A stretch of 64,000 bases of DNA from Aequorivita sp. H23M31 (lineage in GTDB: Bacteria > Bacteroidota > Bacteroidia > Flavobacteriales > Flavobacteriaceae). The stretch spans positions 1,240,001 to 1,304,000 of the forward strand of contig NZ_CP034951.1 of NCBI RefSeq assembly GCF_004022485.1, written 5' to 3'. The translations under genes were made by a program, and so were the position numbers. Below, one piece after another: positions 16,674-25,961 of the stretch. Within the stretch, counting starts at the first letter, position 1, and every line of letters starts with the position of its first letter. The notes under the pieces are model-generated. The model saw only the letters and a list, made by a program, of their open reading frames with translations. It did not search any database and was not told where the DNA came from.

Positions 16674-17456
16674 TTATTTCTCAATCAAAGCAGCTGCATC
16701 TGAATCCAATACATATTCCACTTGTGGAAAGTTTTGCAGGAATGACGCGGGTAGGTCTTCGGATATAGAAGTGTTCAGAGCCTTGTGGATAATCTCGGAT
16801 TTTCGGGCTCCGAGGGCGACTAATAGAATTTTTTTGGCTTGACAAATTGTATCGATTCCTACACTTATGGCTTGACGGGGAACGTTATCTAAGCTTCCAA
16901 AGCTAGTTTCAGCATCGCGCCGGGTAAGTTCGTGCAACTCTACTAAACGTGTAATTGAATCAAACCTGGAACCTGGCTCATTAAACCCAATATGTCCATT
17001 GCGGCCAATTCCCAATAATTGAAGATCGAGTCCGCCGTAACTTCTAATTTTGGCTTCGTAATCTTTACAGTAATCGTCCACCTCTTCTAACGAGCAATCG
17101 GTATGGGGAATGTGAATATTCTGCGGAGCAATATCGATTTGCCCAAACAGATAGTTATGCATAAAATAGGTGTAGCTCTGGTCGTTATTAGGGCAAATAG
17201 GATAATATTCATCCAGATTAAAGGTAATAACGTTCTGAAAACTCAGGCTTTCGTTTTTATGCAATCGGACCAATTCCTTGTAAATACTTATGGGAGTAAT
17301 TCCTGTAGCCAGTCCTAACACGGCCTGCTTGCCCGCATTTTGTCGATCCTTAATAATGTCGGCAATTTTGTGCGCCGCGTAAACAGAGGCCTGTTCTGCA
17401 TCAGCACATAAAGTAAGGCTCTTAATCCTAGAACGGGTATTTAAACTTATGGGCAT
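16674..17456 (-). CDS. nagB: Glucosamine-6-phosphate deaminase
   Basis: A 260-aa NagB/6-phosphogluconolactonase-fold enzyme converting glucosamine 6-phosphate to fructose 6-phosphate and ammonia, in amino-sugar catabolism. Family motifs: LGLATGITPISIYKEL, FNLDEYYPI (catalytic Asp/Glu region), and LLGIGRNGHIGFNEPGS with the active-site His. The length is close to the ~266 residues usual for NagB. It stands alone, divergent from the serine hydrolase gene; no other amino-sugar gene is in the window. Confidence 0.92.
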   Translation of the reverse strand: MPISLNTRSRIKSLTLCADAEQASVYAAHKIADIIKDRQNAGKQAVLGLATGITPISIYKELVRLHKNESLSFQNVITFNLDEYYPICPNNDQSYTYFMHNYLFGQIDIAPQNIHIPHTDCSLEEVDDYCKDYEAKIRSYGGLDLQLLGIGRNGHIGFNEPGSRFDSITRLVELHELTRRDAETSFGSLDNVPRQAISVGIDTICQAKKILLVALGARKSEIIHKALNTSISEDLPASFLQNFPQVEYVLDSDAAALIEK

Positions 17457-17676
17457 AGATAGAACGAAGCTCCTTTATGATTGATAATTACTGGTTATTT
17501 ACAAAAAAAATATTCGAAAACGAATTTTCTAATTTAAGGTTTATATTTTAACACAAAGGGATTGGAGATTTACAAATGTAGCAATTTAAGGGAATATACA
17601 AGTTACACAAATTGAATCCTTTTACCTTTTTTCAAAGAATGAACAAACAGATTCTTCCCTCAACCTAAGTGTTCAT

Positions 17677-17684
17677 TATATTTG
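17677..17684 (+). promoter_or_regulatory. -7 element of the serine hydrolase promoter
   Basis: TATATTTG, 29 bp before the ATG at 17714. The -33 region is not recognisable. Confidence 0.5.
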
Positions 17685-17713
17685 CCGAATTATTCATTTA
17701 ACTTTTTCAGTTT

Positions 17714-18931
17714 ATGGTTTCTATAAAGAATTTGTTGTTCACATTATTTTCTATTCTTGGGCTTCTAATTTGCTCAGCTCAGGATTGTCAACTAGTGGAA
17801 ACCGATAAGTTTGTCCATGAAAGAACAATTATCCCCGGAACCACTATGGGACAAAAATTGGAAAGTCTTCTGTTTTGGTCGCAGGATGAAAAGGAAAGTC
17901 GGTTTCCGGCGATGCAATATATTTTTCCAAGTATTCAGGTTTCTAAAAGCTCTCAACCATTTCCTCTAAAACAAGGTGGAAGTATTAGCCCTCAGTGGAA
18001 AGATAGGACTACATTGACTTCCTATATGGATTCGAACCGTATAAAAGGTATTATCGTTCTTCAGGATGGAAATATAAAACTTGAAAAATATGCGGATGGC
18101 ATCGATGAAAAAACCCTTTGGACATCATTTTCAATGGCGAAATCAGTTTCATCTATGTTATTGGGCGTGGCTTTAAAGGAGGGAGATATTAAAAATATGG
18201 ATGATCGTTTAGAAAGATATATTCCCGAATTCCTGGGGCATGATTATGGCAAGGTAACCGTTAGGCAACTACTGACCATGACTTCAGGAATTGCTTGGAA
18301 CGAGGATTATGAAGATCCAAATTCAGATGTTGCACAGATGTACCAACAGCCTTGCGTAAATCGAGAAGACCATATTTTGACCTATATGAAGCCTCTCAAA
18401 TTTGTTTATGAACCTGGAACTCACTGGAATTACAGTACAGGGGAAACGGATTTAGTGGGAATTTTGATTCAGAAAGCGACTGGTAAAAGTCTGTCCGAAT
18501 ATCTTTCGGAAAAAATATGGCAGCCATTCGGAATGGAACATTGTGCCTATTGGCTTGCAGATGAATGCAGTAATTTGAATATTGGAGGAAGTGGGCTCTC
18601 GGCCAGTTTAAGAGATTATTCCCGATTAGGTTTGCTCATGTTGAATAGAGATGTGCAGGATGAAAAAAATATATTTTCAAAAGAATGGTTGGACGACGCT
18701 ACTTCTCTGCTATATCCAGTAAATGACCAAGGAGATGGCTATGGGTATTTATGGTGGCGCTTTAAGGACGGAAATTATGCGGCAGTTGGTATTTTCGGAC
18801 AGATGATTTATGTTAATCCAGACAAAAATTTGGTGATTGCCCAAATTGCAGCTTGGCCCCACGCGGGCTCCAAAGAACTGGGCCACGGACGACAAGCGTT
18901 TATTAACGCAGTATTAAATGCACTTGATTAG
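17714..18931 (+). CDS. Beta-lactamase-family serine hydrolase, exported
   Basis: A 405-aa protein with an N-terminal signal peptide (LLFTLFSILGLLICSAQ). The class C beta-lactamase/penicillin-binding fold is shown by SMAK in WTSFSMAKSVSSMLLG (catalytic Ser and Lys), a YSTG at the usual YxN position in HWNYSTGETDLVG, and the C-terminal GHGRQAF in the KTG/HxG position. This layout is closest to esterase or 6-aminohexanoate-dimer-hydrolase-like members rather than true beta-lactamases. It acts in the periplasm; the substrate is unknown. Transcribed alone. Confidence 0.87.
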   Translation: MVSIKNLLFTLFSILGLLICSAQDCQLVETDKFVHERTIIPGTTMGQKLESLLFWSQDEKESRFPAMQYIFPSIQVSKSSQPFPLKQGGSISPQWKDRTTLTSYMDSNRIKGIIVLQDGNIKLEKYADGIDEKTLWTSFSMAKSVSSMLLGVALKEGDIKNMDDRLERYIPEFLGHDYGKVTVRQLLTMTSGIAWNEDYEDPNSDVAQMYQQPCVNREDHILTYMKPLKFVYEPGTHWNYSTGETDLVGILIQKATGKSLSEYLSEKIWQPFGMEHCAYWLADECSNLNIGGSGLSASLRDYSRLGLLMLNRDVQDEKNIFSKEWLDDATSLLYPVNDQGDGYGYLWWRFKDGNYAAVGIFGQMIYVNPDKNLVIAQIAAWPHAGSKELGHGRQAFINAVLNALD

Positions 18932-18981
18932 TTATTAATTTTTCCGAAGTATTAAAAGCTAATAGAAGCCAGGTTAAGGGA

Positions 18982-20688
18982 TTACTCTCCTTTTACAAAT
19001 ATCTTGTTGAATTTTGTCTTCATCTCCATATTTCCGAGCAATACTATTTCTGCGTTTTTAGGAAGAACAGTACCAGCGGATAACAAGGTAGTTACTTCGT
19101 CATTTTCCTTTAGGGCAATAACAGAAAGTCCGGTTTTGGCACCGATTCCGGATTCGCCGAGATTTTTTTTCTGCAACGAAAGCGGAACTGGCGTAATAAA
19201 TAGGTTTATTCCTTCTCCGAGGATAGTAAGTTCCTGACCCTTGGAAATTGATAACACAGCCTCGGAGCCTAAGGTGGCATAGCTCAACACAAAATTTGCT
19301 CCGGCTCTATGGATAATTTCAATATTGCGGGCTTCGGAAATACGGCTCACTATTCTTACTTCCTTGTTCAGTTTCCGACAATAGGATGCCAAGTGAATAT
19401 TCATAGCATCATCGTGGGTAGAAAGCAATACGGAAGGAGCTTCCATAATGCCGGCTTCCTTCAGAAGTTCATAATCGGAGGCTTTTCCAACGAAAACATC
19501 ATTACAATATTTCTTGACCTTTTTGCACAACTCTGGGTTCTGGTCAATTAAATTCACCAAAACGCCCTGTTTATACAAAGACTCCGCTGCGGCCCCACCT
19601 ACCCTTCCACCACCAATAATGAGCACTGGATGCGGATTGAAAAGAGATTCAAGAAAAATCTCATCAATACTATTGAGCTGTTGTTGGTTTCCGATTATTA
19701 CCAACACGCTATCGTGGGATAATTCCTCATTTCCCGTAATGGGTTTCAACCTTCCCCTATCCCATATACCAACAATACTTACTCCATATTTTTGTCGTAA
19801 TTCCGTTTCCTTAATAGTTTTAGAAACGAGCGAGGTATGCTGCACAGGCAATTCGGCAATCAATAAATCTTCATACTGGCCTATAGGATGGGAAGTGGCG
19901 TGCTGCGCATTAACTCGGTTGGCCAGTTGTTCCCCCAACCACTTTTTCACCGGCAGAACGTGGTCAGCTCCACTCAATTGCTGTACATCTATGGACTCCT
20001 CGTTAAACACCAGTGCTACAATGGTGATATGGGGAGCAAGGTTTCGGATAATGAGGATAATTTTTGTATTGACAATATCATCGCGATTGACGAAAACCAT
20101 TTTGGCATCTTTTACATTAGCGCGCATAAAAGTTTCCTCCATATCCAGTTCACCCAGAATTACCGGTACTTCATTGTAATAATGGGTAAGTGCTTTTACA
20201 GGATCTTTTTCGATTACATAATAAGGTGTGTTTTCTTGCTTTAAACGCTCACAAAAATCTCGCGCAATACTGTCATACGAGCATATCAAGATGTGATCTT
20301 TTGTGTCGGCAGGAACACTTCTTGGTACTTTATTCTTCTTTTTGGATTCCAAAAGAGGCACATAAAAATGCCTTATAAATGCGAAAGGCAGAAATATAAG
20401 CAACATAAAAATCCCCGTAAGCAATACGACTATGCTAAAAAGCCTACCGATATCCGATTGAAAAGTAATATCACCAAACCCTAAAGTGCTCATAACAGTA
20501 AGAGTCCAATATAATCCGGTAATCCAAGAGTGGTTCTGACCCTCCATGTTCATGATGACATGGAAGAGAATGGAGAAAAACACGACGACGACTCCTAAAA
20601 AGAGTAGATATTTAAAAAGAACCTTGGAATTTCTTTTAAAATCATTGTCGCTTAAATAATAAGCCAACTGACTGCTGACGAATTTCAT
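18982..20688 (-). CDS. Two-TM potassium channel with tandem RCK (TrkA-N/TrkA-C) domains
   Basis: A 568-aa protein. Residues ~20-110 form two membrane helices around a pore loop with selectivity filter TLGFGD. A cytosolic TrkA-N domain follows (DHILICSYDSIARDF), then TrkA-C, and a second TrkA-N (PVLIIGGGRVGGAAAESLYKQG, a Rossmann GxGxxG) with TrkA-C. Channels of this layout pass K+ and are gated by ligands or nucleotides on the RCK ring; the tandem RCK in one chain is less common than the single form. No partner gene is adjacent. Confidence 0.88.
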   Translation of the reverse strand: MKFVSSQLAYYLSDNDFKRNSKVLFKYLLFLGVVVVFFSILFHVIMNMEGQNHSWITGLYWTLTVMSTLGFGDITFQSDIGRLFSIVVLLTGIFMLLIFLPFAFIRHFYVPLLESKKKNKVPRSVPADTKDHILICSYDSIARDFCERLKQENTPYYVIEKDPVKALTHYYNEVPVILGELDMEETFMRANVKDAKMVFVNRDDIVNTKIILIIRNLAPHITIVALVFNEESIDVQQLSGADHVLPVKKWLGEQLANRVNAQHATSHPIGQYEDLLIAELPVQHTSLVSKTIKETELRQKYGVSIVGIWDRGRLKPITGNEELSHDSVLVIIGNQQQLNSIDEIFLESLFNPHPVLIIGGGRVGGAAAESLYKQGVLVNLIDQNPELCKKVKKYCNDVFVGKASDYELLKEAGIMEAPSVLLSTHDDAMNIHLASYCRKLNKEVRIVSRISEARNIEIIHRAGANFVLSYATLGSEAVLSISKGQELTILGEGINLFITPVPLSLQKKNLGESGIGAKTGLSVIALKENDEVTTLLSAGTVLPKNAEIVLLGNMEMKTKFNKIFVKGE

Positions 20689-20873
20689 AGGATTATTTTT
20701 TTTATTAAAGTCGGGATGTAAAATTAGAGTTTAGCGCCTAGTTTCCAGTTTCTTGTTTGGTCTTGGTTCTTGGGCCTTGGGTCTGGGATCTTGTTTCTAT
20801 TTTCTAGTTTTTACAACTTTTTTTGCCGGAGATTCAAATATCAAGATAAATATTGGCAAAACTTCTGCTGTAT
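20689..20873. other. Intergenic low-complexity stretch
   Basis: 20745-20815 is a G/T-rich degenerate repeat of words such as CTTGG, TTCTTG and GGTCTGGG. No coding capacity or clear promoter is seen beyond a possible upstream region for the channel gene. Confidence 0.4.
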
Positions 20874-20906
20874 AAAAAAACATCTCTAAAATGCAGAGAT
20901 GTTTTT
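20874..20906. terminator. Bidirectional intrinsic terminator
   Basis: CATCTCT (20881-20887) pairs with AGAGATG (20895-20901), flanked by A7 on the left and T5 on the right. On the - strand it ends the DUF4494 transcript 20 bp after its stop codon. Confidence 0.85.
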
Positions 20907-20925
20907 ATTAATTAGACTCGGAATC

Positions 20926-21432
20926 TCAATTTTCCTGTTCGGCCATTTCCGCGGTTTCGAGAATGTTGAATTTTTCCAATTGTTCTTCTTCTCCGGTAAA
21001 ATATGGGAACACGTCCACTATTGGAGATTCGGTAATTGAGGGAATTGTATAATCTCCCATTGTTTCCGCCATTGCAAGGGTGGTATTCTCAAATGCTTCC
21101 TTTACATCATTGGCCTGGACCAGCAAATAAATATTGGTTTTCTTTTCCTTTCCACTCTCTTCATCTAAGGCGATCAGGGAAACTTTGGATTTAAACCATC
21201 GATCTGAATTTTCAAAGGGGTGGACCTCGGAAAAATTGGCCACCTTAATATTCATTATTCTAAAATCCTCTTCCGTAAAATTTTTCATTTCCTCTGTAAT
21301 TCTGGATTCGGCTTCGGTGTAGGATACGGCATCCAATAAATAAGTATCCGTGGTAACCTTTTGCTCTCCAGATTCATGTGTTTTTCTGTATTTCACCTTA
21401 CATTCATACCAAGTTACGCTCATAGCTTTCAA
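20926..21432 (-). CDS. DUF4494 domain-containing protein
   Basis: A 168-aa protein with the DUF4494 signature (WYECKVKYRKTHESGEQKV; LDAVSYTEAESRITEEM; FKSKVSLIALDEESGKEKK). An alternative start at the fourth codon (Met-Ser-Val) is equally likely. The family is widespread and strongly conserved in Bacteroidota, often as a single-copy small cytosolic protein, but its function is unknown. Monocistronic, with its own terminator. Confidence 0.88.
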   Translation of the reverse strand: MKAMSVTWYECKVKYRKTHESGEQKVTTDTYLLDAVSYTEAESRITEEMKNFTEEDFRIMNIKVANFSEVHPFENSDRWFKSKVSLIALDEESGKEKKTNIYLLVQANDVKEAFENTTLAMAETMGDYTIPSITESPIVDVFPYFTGEEEQLEKFNILETAEMAEQEN

Positions 21433-21640
21433 TTTTTTTAGAGTTCAAAAATAGGATTTAAAATCTAAAATATCTGTATTGTTAGATAAAGTCTTAAGAC
21501 CGTTGTACTACTAGACATAAGATGTAAGACCTGATTGCTAAAAATCTGAAAACCAAGTTTATCTATCTTTCATTTTTGCTTTTTTTGAAATTACTTTCTC
21601 GTTTTAGCAAGGTAAAACACTTCAATATTGCTCCAATACC

Positions 21641-21710
21641 CTATTCTTATTTTTAATATCGATATTTATAAAAGCTTTATCGGAAAAGATGGTTTTGAAA
21701 ATAAGAATAG
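21641..21710. repeat. 13-bp perfect inverted repeat around a 44-bp spacer
   Basis: CTATTCTTATTTT (21641-21653) is the exact reverse complement of AAAATAAGAATAG (21698-21710). The spacer contains a further palindrome AATATCGATATT. It lies in the 403-bp gap between DUF4494 and the cytochrome gene. It could be a miniature mobile element remnant, a structured leader or a regulator site; the rest of this gap shows nothing else clear. Confidence 0.6.
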
Positions 21711-21835
21711 ATTTTCACAGTTTTGAATATTCCAGAAACCAAATAAAGCCCAAACCAAAATTTATAGAATTTATATGAATTCTAAAGAGATTTTTTTCTA
21801 CCTTAATAGCACAAACCATTTAAAATAAACCTATT

Positions 21836-22357
21836 ATGAAAACGAAGAAAAAAATTCTCACAATTTTCTCTATTATCGGATTTTTAATTCTGGCGGTATC
21901 TCTTTCCGCATTTAATGTGACCCCTAATCTGGATGAAGGGTATATGCCACAACCAAAATGGAAAAACCTTAAAGTATTGCCACAGGATATTACAAAAGAT
22001 AGCTTGGATAATCTTATGAAGGGATATACCGTGGCGCTTGGAGTAAAATGTAATTATTGTCATATGCCGAGCAAAACAGACCCTACCAAATTGGACTTTG
22101 CGGATGACGGCAAAATTGAAAAGGAAATTGCCCGCGGAATGATCACAATGGCAGATGATATCAACGAGAAATATTTCAAGCCTTATTTCCCGGACCCAAA
22201 ACCTGATCAGGTGTATGTAGTGGCTTGTATTATGTGCCATAGAGGAGCCCCTAATCCCGAAAAATATCTGTCACAAATGCACATGGCCTATAAAACCTAT
22301 AATCCGGATAGAGACAATCGGAAAGAAAAAGAAATGGAAGAAAGACAAAAGCAATAG
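21836..22357 (+). CDS. Exported di-heme c-type cytochrome (photosynthetic reaction centre cytochrome c subunit-like)
   Basis: A 173-aa protein with an N-terminal membrane/signal segment (ILTIFSIIGFLILAVSLSAF) and two heme-binding CxxCH motifs, CNYCH and CIMCH, about 55 residues apart. The second, in VVACIMCHRGAPNPE, matches small Bacteroidota proteins annotated as reaction-centre cytochrome c subunit family, which have nothing to do with photosynthesis here. It probably carries electrons in the periplasm. The C-terminus is charged and disordered. No respiratory partner is adjacent. Confidence 0.85.
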   Translation: MKTKKKILTIFSIIGFLILAVSLSAFNVTPNLDEGYMPQPKWKNLKVLPQDITKDSLDNLMKGYTVALGVKCNYCHMPSKTDPTKLDFADDGKIEKEIARGMITMADDINEKYFKPYFPDPKPDQVYVVACIMCHRGAPNPEKYLSQMHMAYKTYNPDRDNRKEKEMEERQKQ

Positions 22358-22386
22358 CTTTTTTACATTTATAAGAACGAAGAACC

Positions 22387-22431
22387 GTACCTCGGCTCCG
22401 CTCGGTACACGTACCTCGGATCCGCTCGGTA
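22387..22431. repeat. Two 21-bp direct repeats with a palindromic core
   Basis: 22387-22407 and 22411-22431 differ at one base; each begins GTACCTCGG and ends CGCTCGGTA, and the second has the palindrome CGGATCCG. They lie in the 98-bp gap between convergent genes and resemble short dispersed GC-rich repeats of flavobacterial genomes. No T-tract follows, so it is not a standard terminator. Confidence 0.6.
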
Positions 22432-22455
22432 ACCTTACTTCGACTTAGGCTTAAA

Positions 22456-23871
22456 TCAAAATGTCCAATATTCAAAATCGTTATGATGTTTTGATTTTAG
22501 GTTGCGTTTTTCAGGTATTTCATTCTTTTCCAAAATAGTGGAAATATCATCCAACAAACTTTTGGTCTGGGCAAAATAACCATGACCTAACAGATCGGTA
22601 TCAATGTCACTGGCATCTATGGTTTCAATACCTTTTGCACATACTATATCCGCTCCGCCATCCCCTACCCGACGCAAATTTTTGCGAAATGAGCGCGATG
22701 CCCTTAGAGCATTATCCTTTTCTGAAACGTAAAGTGTTATTTGTCCGTTTGAGCTACCCGCAAGCTTAGGAGCAATGTCTTTGCAGAAAATTTGTGCATC
22801 AATATCGGGCGCGGCTAAAATTATTTGGGTAAACTGAAAATCCTCAAAATTATTCTCGCGTTGTAATTCCACCAACGCCGCAGTCAATGCCCGGTTACCC
22901 ATACTATGGGCTATTAAATGCAGTTTTTTCGCTCCTGTTTTCTCGCGGACATCCTTTAAAAATTGAATCATGTCCGATTGGCTGTAAACTACATTATCCT
23001 CATCGCTAAAATATCCCTCAAGACTTGCCCGAGAGGGCCAGCTAAAGAGTATTGGAGCACCTCCGAATTTTACATCGTGGGCAATCTGAGCTGTGCGCAT
23101 GGCCGCTTCGTCAAAAGCCACATTGTATCCGTGAATAAATATAAAGGCATCATTTTCATCCGAATTTGCAATGGTTTGCTGAAGCAGCGGAAAAAACTCA
23201 TCCTTTTGCAAAATTTCGCGATCTATTATCATAACATGTTTATCCGGATTTTCCCGAAACTCCAATTTCCACCATTTAGGTCTTGGTATTTCTCCCATTT
23301 CCTTGTTCTTGGGGATATTGACCAAAACGGTTCCATAATGAATGCTATCCCGCTCCACTCCGAATTTCACCTTGCCCTCATCCCAGATGGTATTCCGGTT
23401 AGTTCCAAAGAAGATTAATACTTCGAAGTTGCCAGTTACGTCAGGGATATTCTTTTTTTCAAACCCTCGAGTTTCCCGTGGTGGCCTAACCATTTCCCGT
23501 TCAGGAATTACCATAGCCGGAGAAGTTTTTTCAATAGCATTTGGGCTTGGAACTGTTTCTTTATAAGGTTTGTTTACAAAAATTACTAGTTTCGATTCGG
23601 CGGTATTATCTTTTTTTACATTTAGCGAATAGCTACCAATGCTTTCGTTTTCTTCTATTCTCCACAATTCTAAGGTCACGGTTTCATCAATTTGGGCGGC
23701 CACAATAATAGATACGATTAAATTTCTTCTGCCAAGAAGCCGGTATTCCATATCCCATTTTCCATTATTCCGTTTTATCCATAGGGAAGGGTCAATCTTG
23801 CTATTATCGATGGTGATTTTTACATTTTCTAAGTCGATACATGTCAGTTGAAAAATCAGTTGGGTTTCCAT
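22456..23871 (-). CDS. DUF900-type alpha/beta hydrolase with N-terminal beta domain
   Basis: A 471-aa protein. Residues 1-~110 look like a beta-sandwich; ~145 onward is the DUF900 esterase/lipase-like fold: LIFFGTNRNTIWD, FIFIHGYNVAFDE (oxyanion region), LIAHSMGNRAL (nucleophile Ser323), AAPDIDAQIF (acid), and a late GHGYF (His). No signal peptide. It is the last gene of a three-gene - strand cassette, 43 bp after the CHAT gene. The substrate is unknown; co-occurrence with a CHAT protease suggests a regulated effector hydrolase, which is inference. Confidence 0.82.
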   Translation of the reverse strand: METQLIFQLTCIDLENVKITIDNSKIDPSLWIKRNNGKWDMEYRLLGRRNLIVSIIVAAQIDETVTLELWRIEENESIGSYSLNVKKDNTAESKLVIFVNKPYKETVPSPNAIEKTSPAMVIPEREMVRPPRETRGFEKKNIPDVTGNFEVLIFFGTNRNTIWDEGKVKFGVERDSIHYGTVLVNIPKNKEMGEIPRPKWWKLEFRENPDKHVMIIDREILQKDEFFPLLQQTIANSDENDAFIFIHGYNVAFDEAAMRTAQIAHDVKFGGAPILFSWPSRASLEGYFSDEDNVVYSQSDMIQFLKDVREKTGAKKLHLIAHSMGNRALTAALVELQRENNFEDFQFTQIILAAPDIDAQIFCKDIAPKLAGSSNGQITLYVSEKDNALRASRSFRKNLRRVGDGGADIVCAKGIETIDASDIDTDLLGHGYFAQTKSLLDDISTILEKNEIPEKRNLKSKHHNDFEYWTF

Positions 23872-23914
23872 AATTTTTGTGGTTAAGGTTATACACTAAA
23901 GCGTTAATATTGAA

Positions 23915-25936
23915 TCAATCCACCGCTCCCAAATAGAAGAAGTTTCCCCAGTCCCGATACTCAGGATGCTTGGTTCTGGTATAATTTTGTGCCACTTGAA
24001 AGGACTCTTTTTTGCTTTTTCCTTCTGTAATAGCGGTATAAAAGCTGACAAAAAAAGTTTCGCAACTCATAGTTTCAGCTTCCCATAAAGTACCTATAAT
24101 GGTTGAAACACCTGCCTTTATAAATGCCGCAGGTAATCCTTGTAGATTATCCATAACATCAAATCTACCCAAGGCAGTTTCACACGCGCTCAAGGTTAAA
24201 AGATCTACGTTTTGGGCATCCAAGTCCATCAGTTCCCAGGCGGAAATACTGCCATCCTGGGATTCTGAAGGAACAAAGAACAACTTCTGAAAGGCAGGAG
24301 CACTTACATTGTGCAAACCGTGGGAACATAAATGTATGCGTTTGGAGATTTTACAAGCTTCCCTGAAATTGTTTTCTGTCGCATTTCCTTCTATATCCGT
24401 AAGAGCTTTAAAGTGAAATAATCCTGCAATTTGATTTGCTTCCGCTATCGCATTTACAAGTGGCGGAATGTCAAATGAAGAAGGTTGGGCATAACCCAGG
24501 CCGAAGGAAGCCATTTCAATAAGCCCAGTATTGGATGCGGTTTTTCTGTCAACAGTTAATAACCGAAGATTGGGCAATGTGGTTACGAGCCATTCATCAG
24601 AAAGCAAACCATTTTTATAAGGCAACAAATGAAACGGGTAGTAATGGTAGGCTCCGTGCGGCTGAATTATAAGATGTGTTTTTCCGGCAAGGCGGAATTC
24701 CTCCAGATAGGGCAAAATTGGTTCTAGCAACATTTCAGAATCATGGGCAAGCAGTTGCAATCCCTCCTCTGTGCAGACATTATATCCATAAGGATCATTT
24801 TTAATTTCCCTCCTCACATCCGGCACGCTAAAGGAAAGCACAGCGGTATTTGTCAAAATTCCTTCACTGGATATTTCCAAATCACCGCTCGGAAAATTGG
24901 GATCTACACCGTAAATAGCGCGTGAGTCTTCCTTCGTAATAAGCAGAATAAAATTTGCAGCATTCCCTTGAGCATCTCCTCCCATAAACTGAATATAAAG
25001 CACTGTTTCAGAACCTATAGAATTTTGAATATCCGTTATTGAAAGAATTGGATAATTAGCGTTCTGGATATTCCGTATTTCTTCCAGTTTCAAAAACCTA
25101 TCAAACTCAATTTGCAGATTATTCAAGTTAGCTTGAAGATTGTTGCCTTCTTGCTTTTCCTGTTCCCCAAGATATGCGGAAAGAAGCATTTCATCATCAA
25201 TAACCGATTCCTGCCTTGTATCTGGAGAAGCTAACTGCCGCTCCATATCATAAATATTTTGAAGAAGACCAACGACATACTCATTGGGGTCGGGCATTTC
25301 GCCAGGAAGATTTAAACCCGCCCCAAAAACAAATCCTTTGGCGTGCTGTAATAAAATTAAAAATGCCGTAAGGTTTATGGGTTGGTAATTCATGTAGATG
25401 CGAAGTATCCCTTTGTATAACTGAAGTATCAAATAATCCAAAACACTACTTCGGAAAGCAGAGATACCAAAAACATTACCTACAAGCTTTGAGAGAATTG
25501 CATTTGCGCTGTCCAGATCCAAATCGGGAATTAGGTCCAAGAGTCTTATCAAATCATCTTTGACACGAAAATGATCCTCGATCGCAACATCAATTTTAAG
25601 TGCCTCAAGGTATTCGTTTACATTGCCGGAAAAATTATTTTGTTCAAGAAAATCGCAAGCCGCATTGGTGTGGCTGCGACTTAAATTTCGCATATTTTCC
25701 TCAAAGGGATTTTTGAATTCTTTATTCTGTTCATTTCTTTTAGAGGTAGCGCTGACTTGTTTTAACAAGAAAAGAGCTCTATTATAGAGGGGACCCTGCT
25801 GTTGTTTCCACCACTGGTCCATCGTGGGCCAATATTTTGAATCTAAAAGTTCTGGATATTGAATGATGGCCTGGGCGACAGATTGTTGGTCAAATTCTTC
25901 TTCATTAATGATGCTATCTAGTATGGTCGTTATCAT
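23915..25936 (-). CDS. CHAT-domain (caspase-like) protease
   Basis: A 673-aa protein. The C-terminal ~280 residues are a CHAT domain with the catalytic His in HLCSHGLHN (His539) and Cys in LTLSACETALG (Cys585), followed by AFIKAGVSTIIGTLWE, the usual CHAT ending. The N-terminal ~350 residues are helical, with no obvious TPR consensus, and end in a coiled segment (EKQEGNNLQANLNNLQIEF). CHAT proteases are caspase relatives, and several act in bacterial defence by cleaving a neighbouring effector. Here the neighbours are an unknown 292-aa protein (25 bp upstream) and a serine hydrolase (43 bp downstream). Confidence 0.88.
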   Translation of the reverse strand: MITTILDSIINEEEFDQQSVAQAIIQYPELLDSKYWPTMDQWWKQQQGPLYNRALFLLKQVSATSKRNEQNKEFKNPFEENMRNLSRSHTNAACDFLEQNNFSGNVNEYLEALKIDVAIEDHFRVKDDLIRLLDLIPDLDLDSANAILSKLVGNVFGISAFRSSVLDYLILQLYKGILRIYMNYQPINLTAFLILLQHAKGFVFGAGLNLPGEMPDPNEYVVGLLQNIYDMERQLASPDTRQESVIDDEMLLSAYLGEQEKQEGNNLQANLNNLQIEFDRFLKLEEIRNIQNANYPILSITDIQNSIGSETVLYIQFMGGDAQGNAANFILLITKEDSRAIYGVDPNFPSGDLEISSEGILTNTAVLSFSVPDVRREIKNDPYGYNVCTEEGLQLLAHDSEMLLEPILPYLEEFRLAGKTHLIIQPHGAYHYYPFHLLPYKNGLLSDEWLVTTLPNLRLLTVDRKTASNTGLIEMASFGLGYAQPSSFDIPPLVNAIAEANQIAGLFHFKALTDIEGNATENNFREACKISKRIHLCSHGLHNVSAPAFQKLFFVPSESQDGSISAWELMDLDAQNVDLLTLSACETALGRFDVMDNLQGLPAAFIKAGVSTIIGTLWEAETMSCETFFVSFYTAITEGKSKKESFQVAQNYTRTKHPEYRDWGNFFYLGAVD

Positions 25937-25961
25937 TTAGAAGTATAATAAACACATATAA

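Noticed and set aside
19514..20179. 221-codon + strand frame
   Set aside because: Antisense to the RCK region of the K+ channel, whose motifs are unambiguous.
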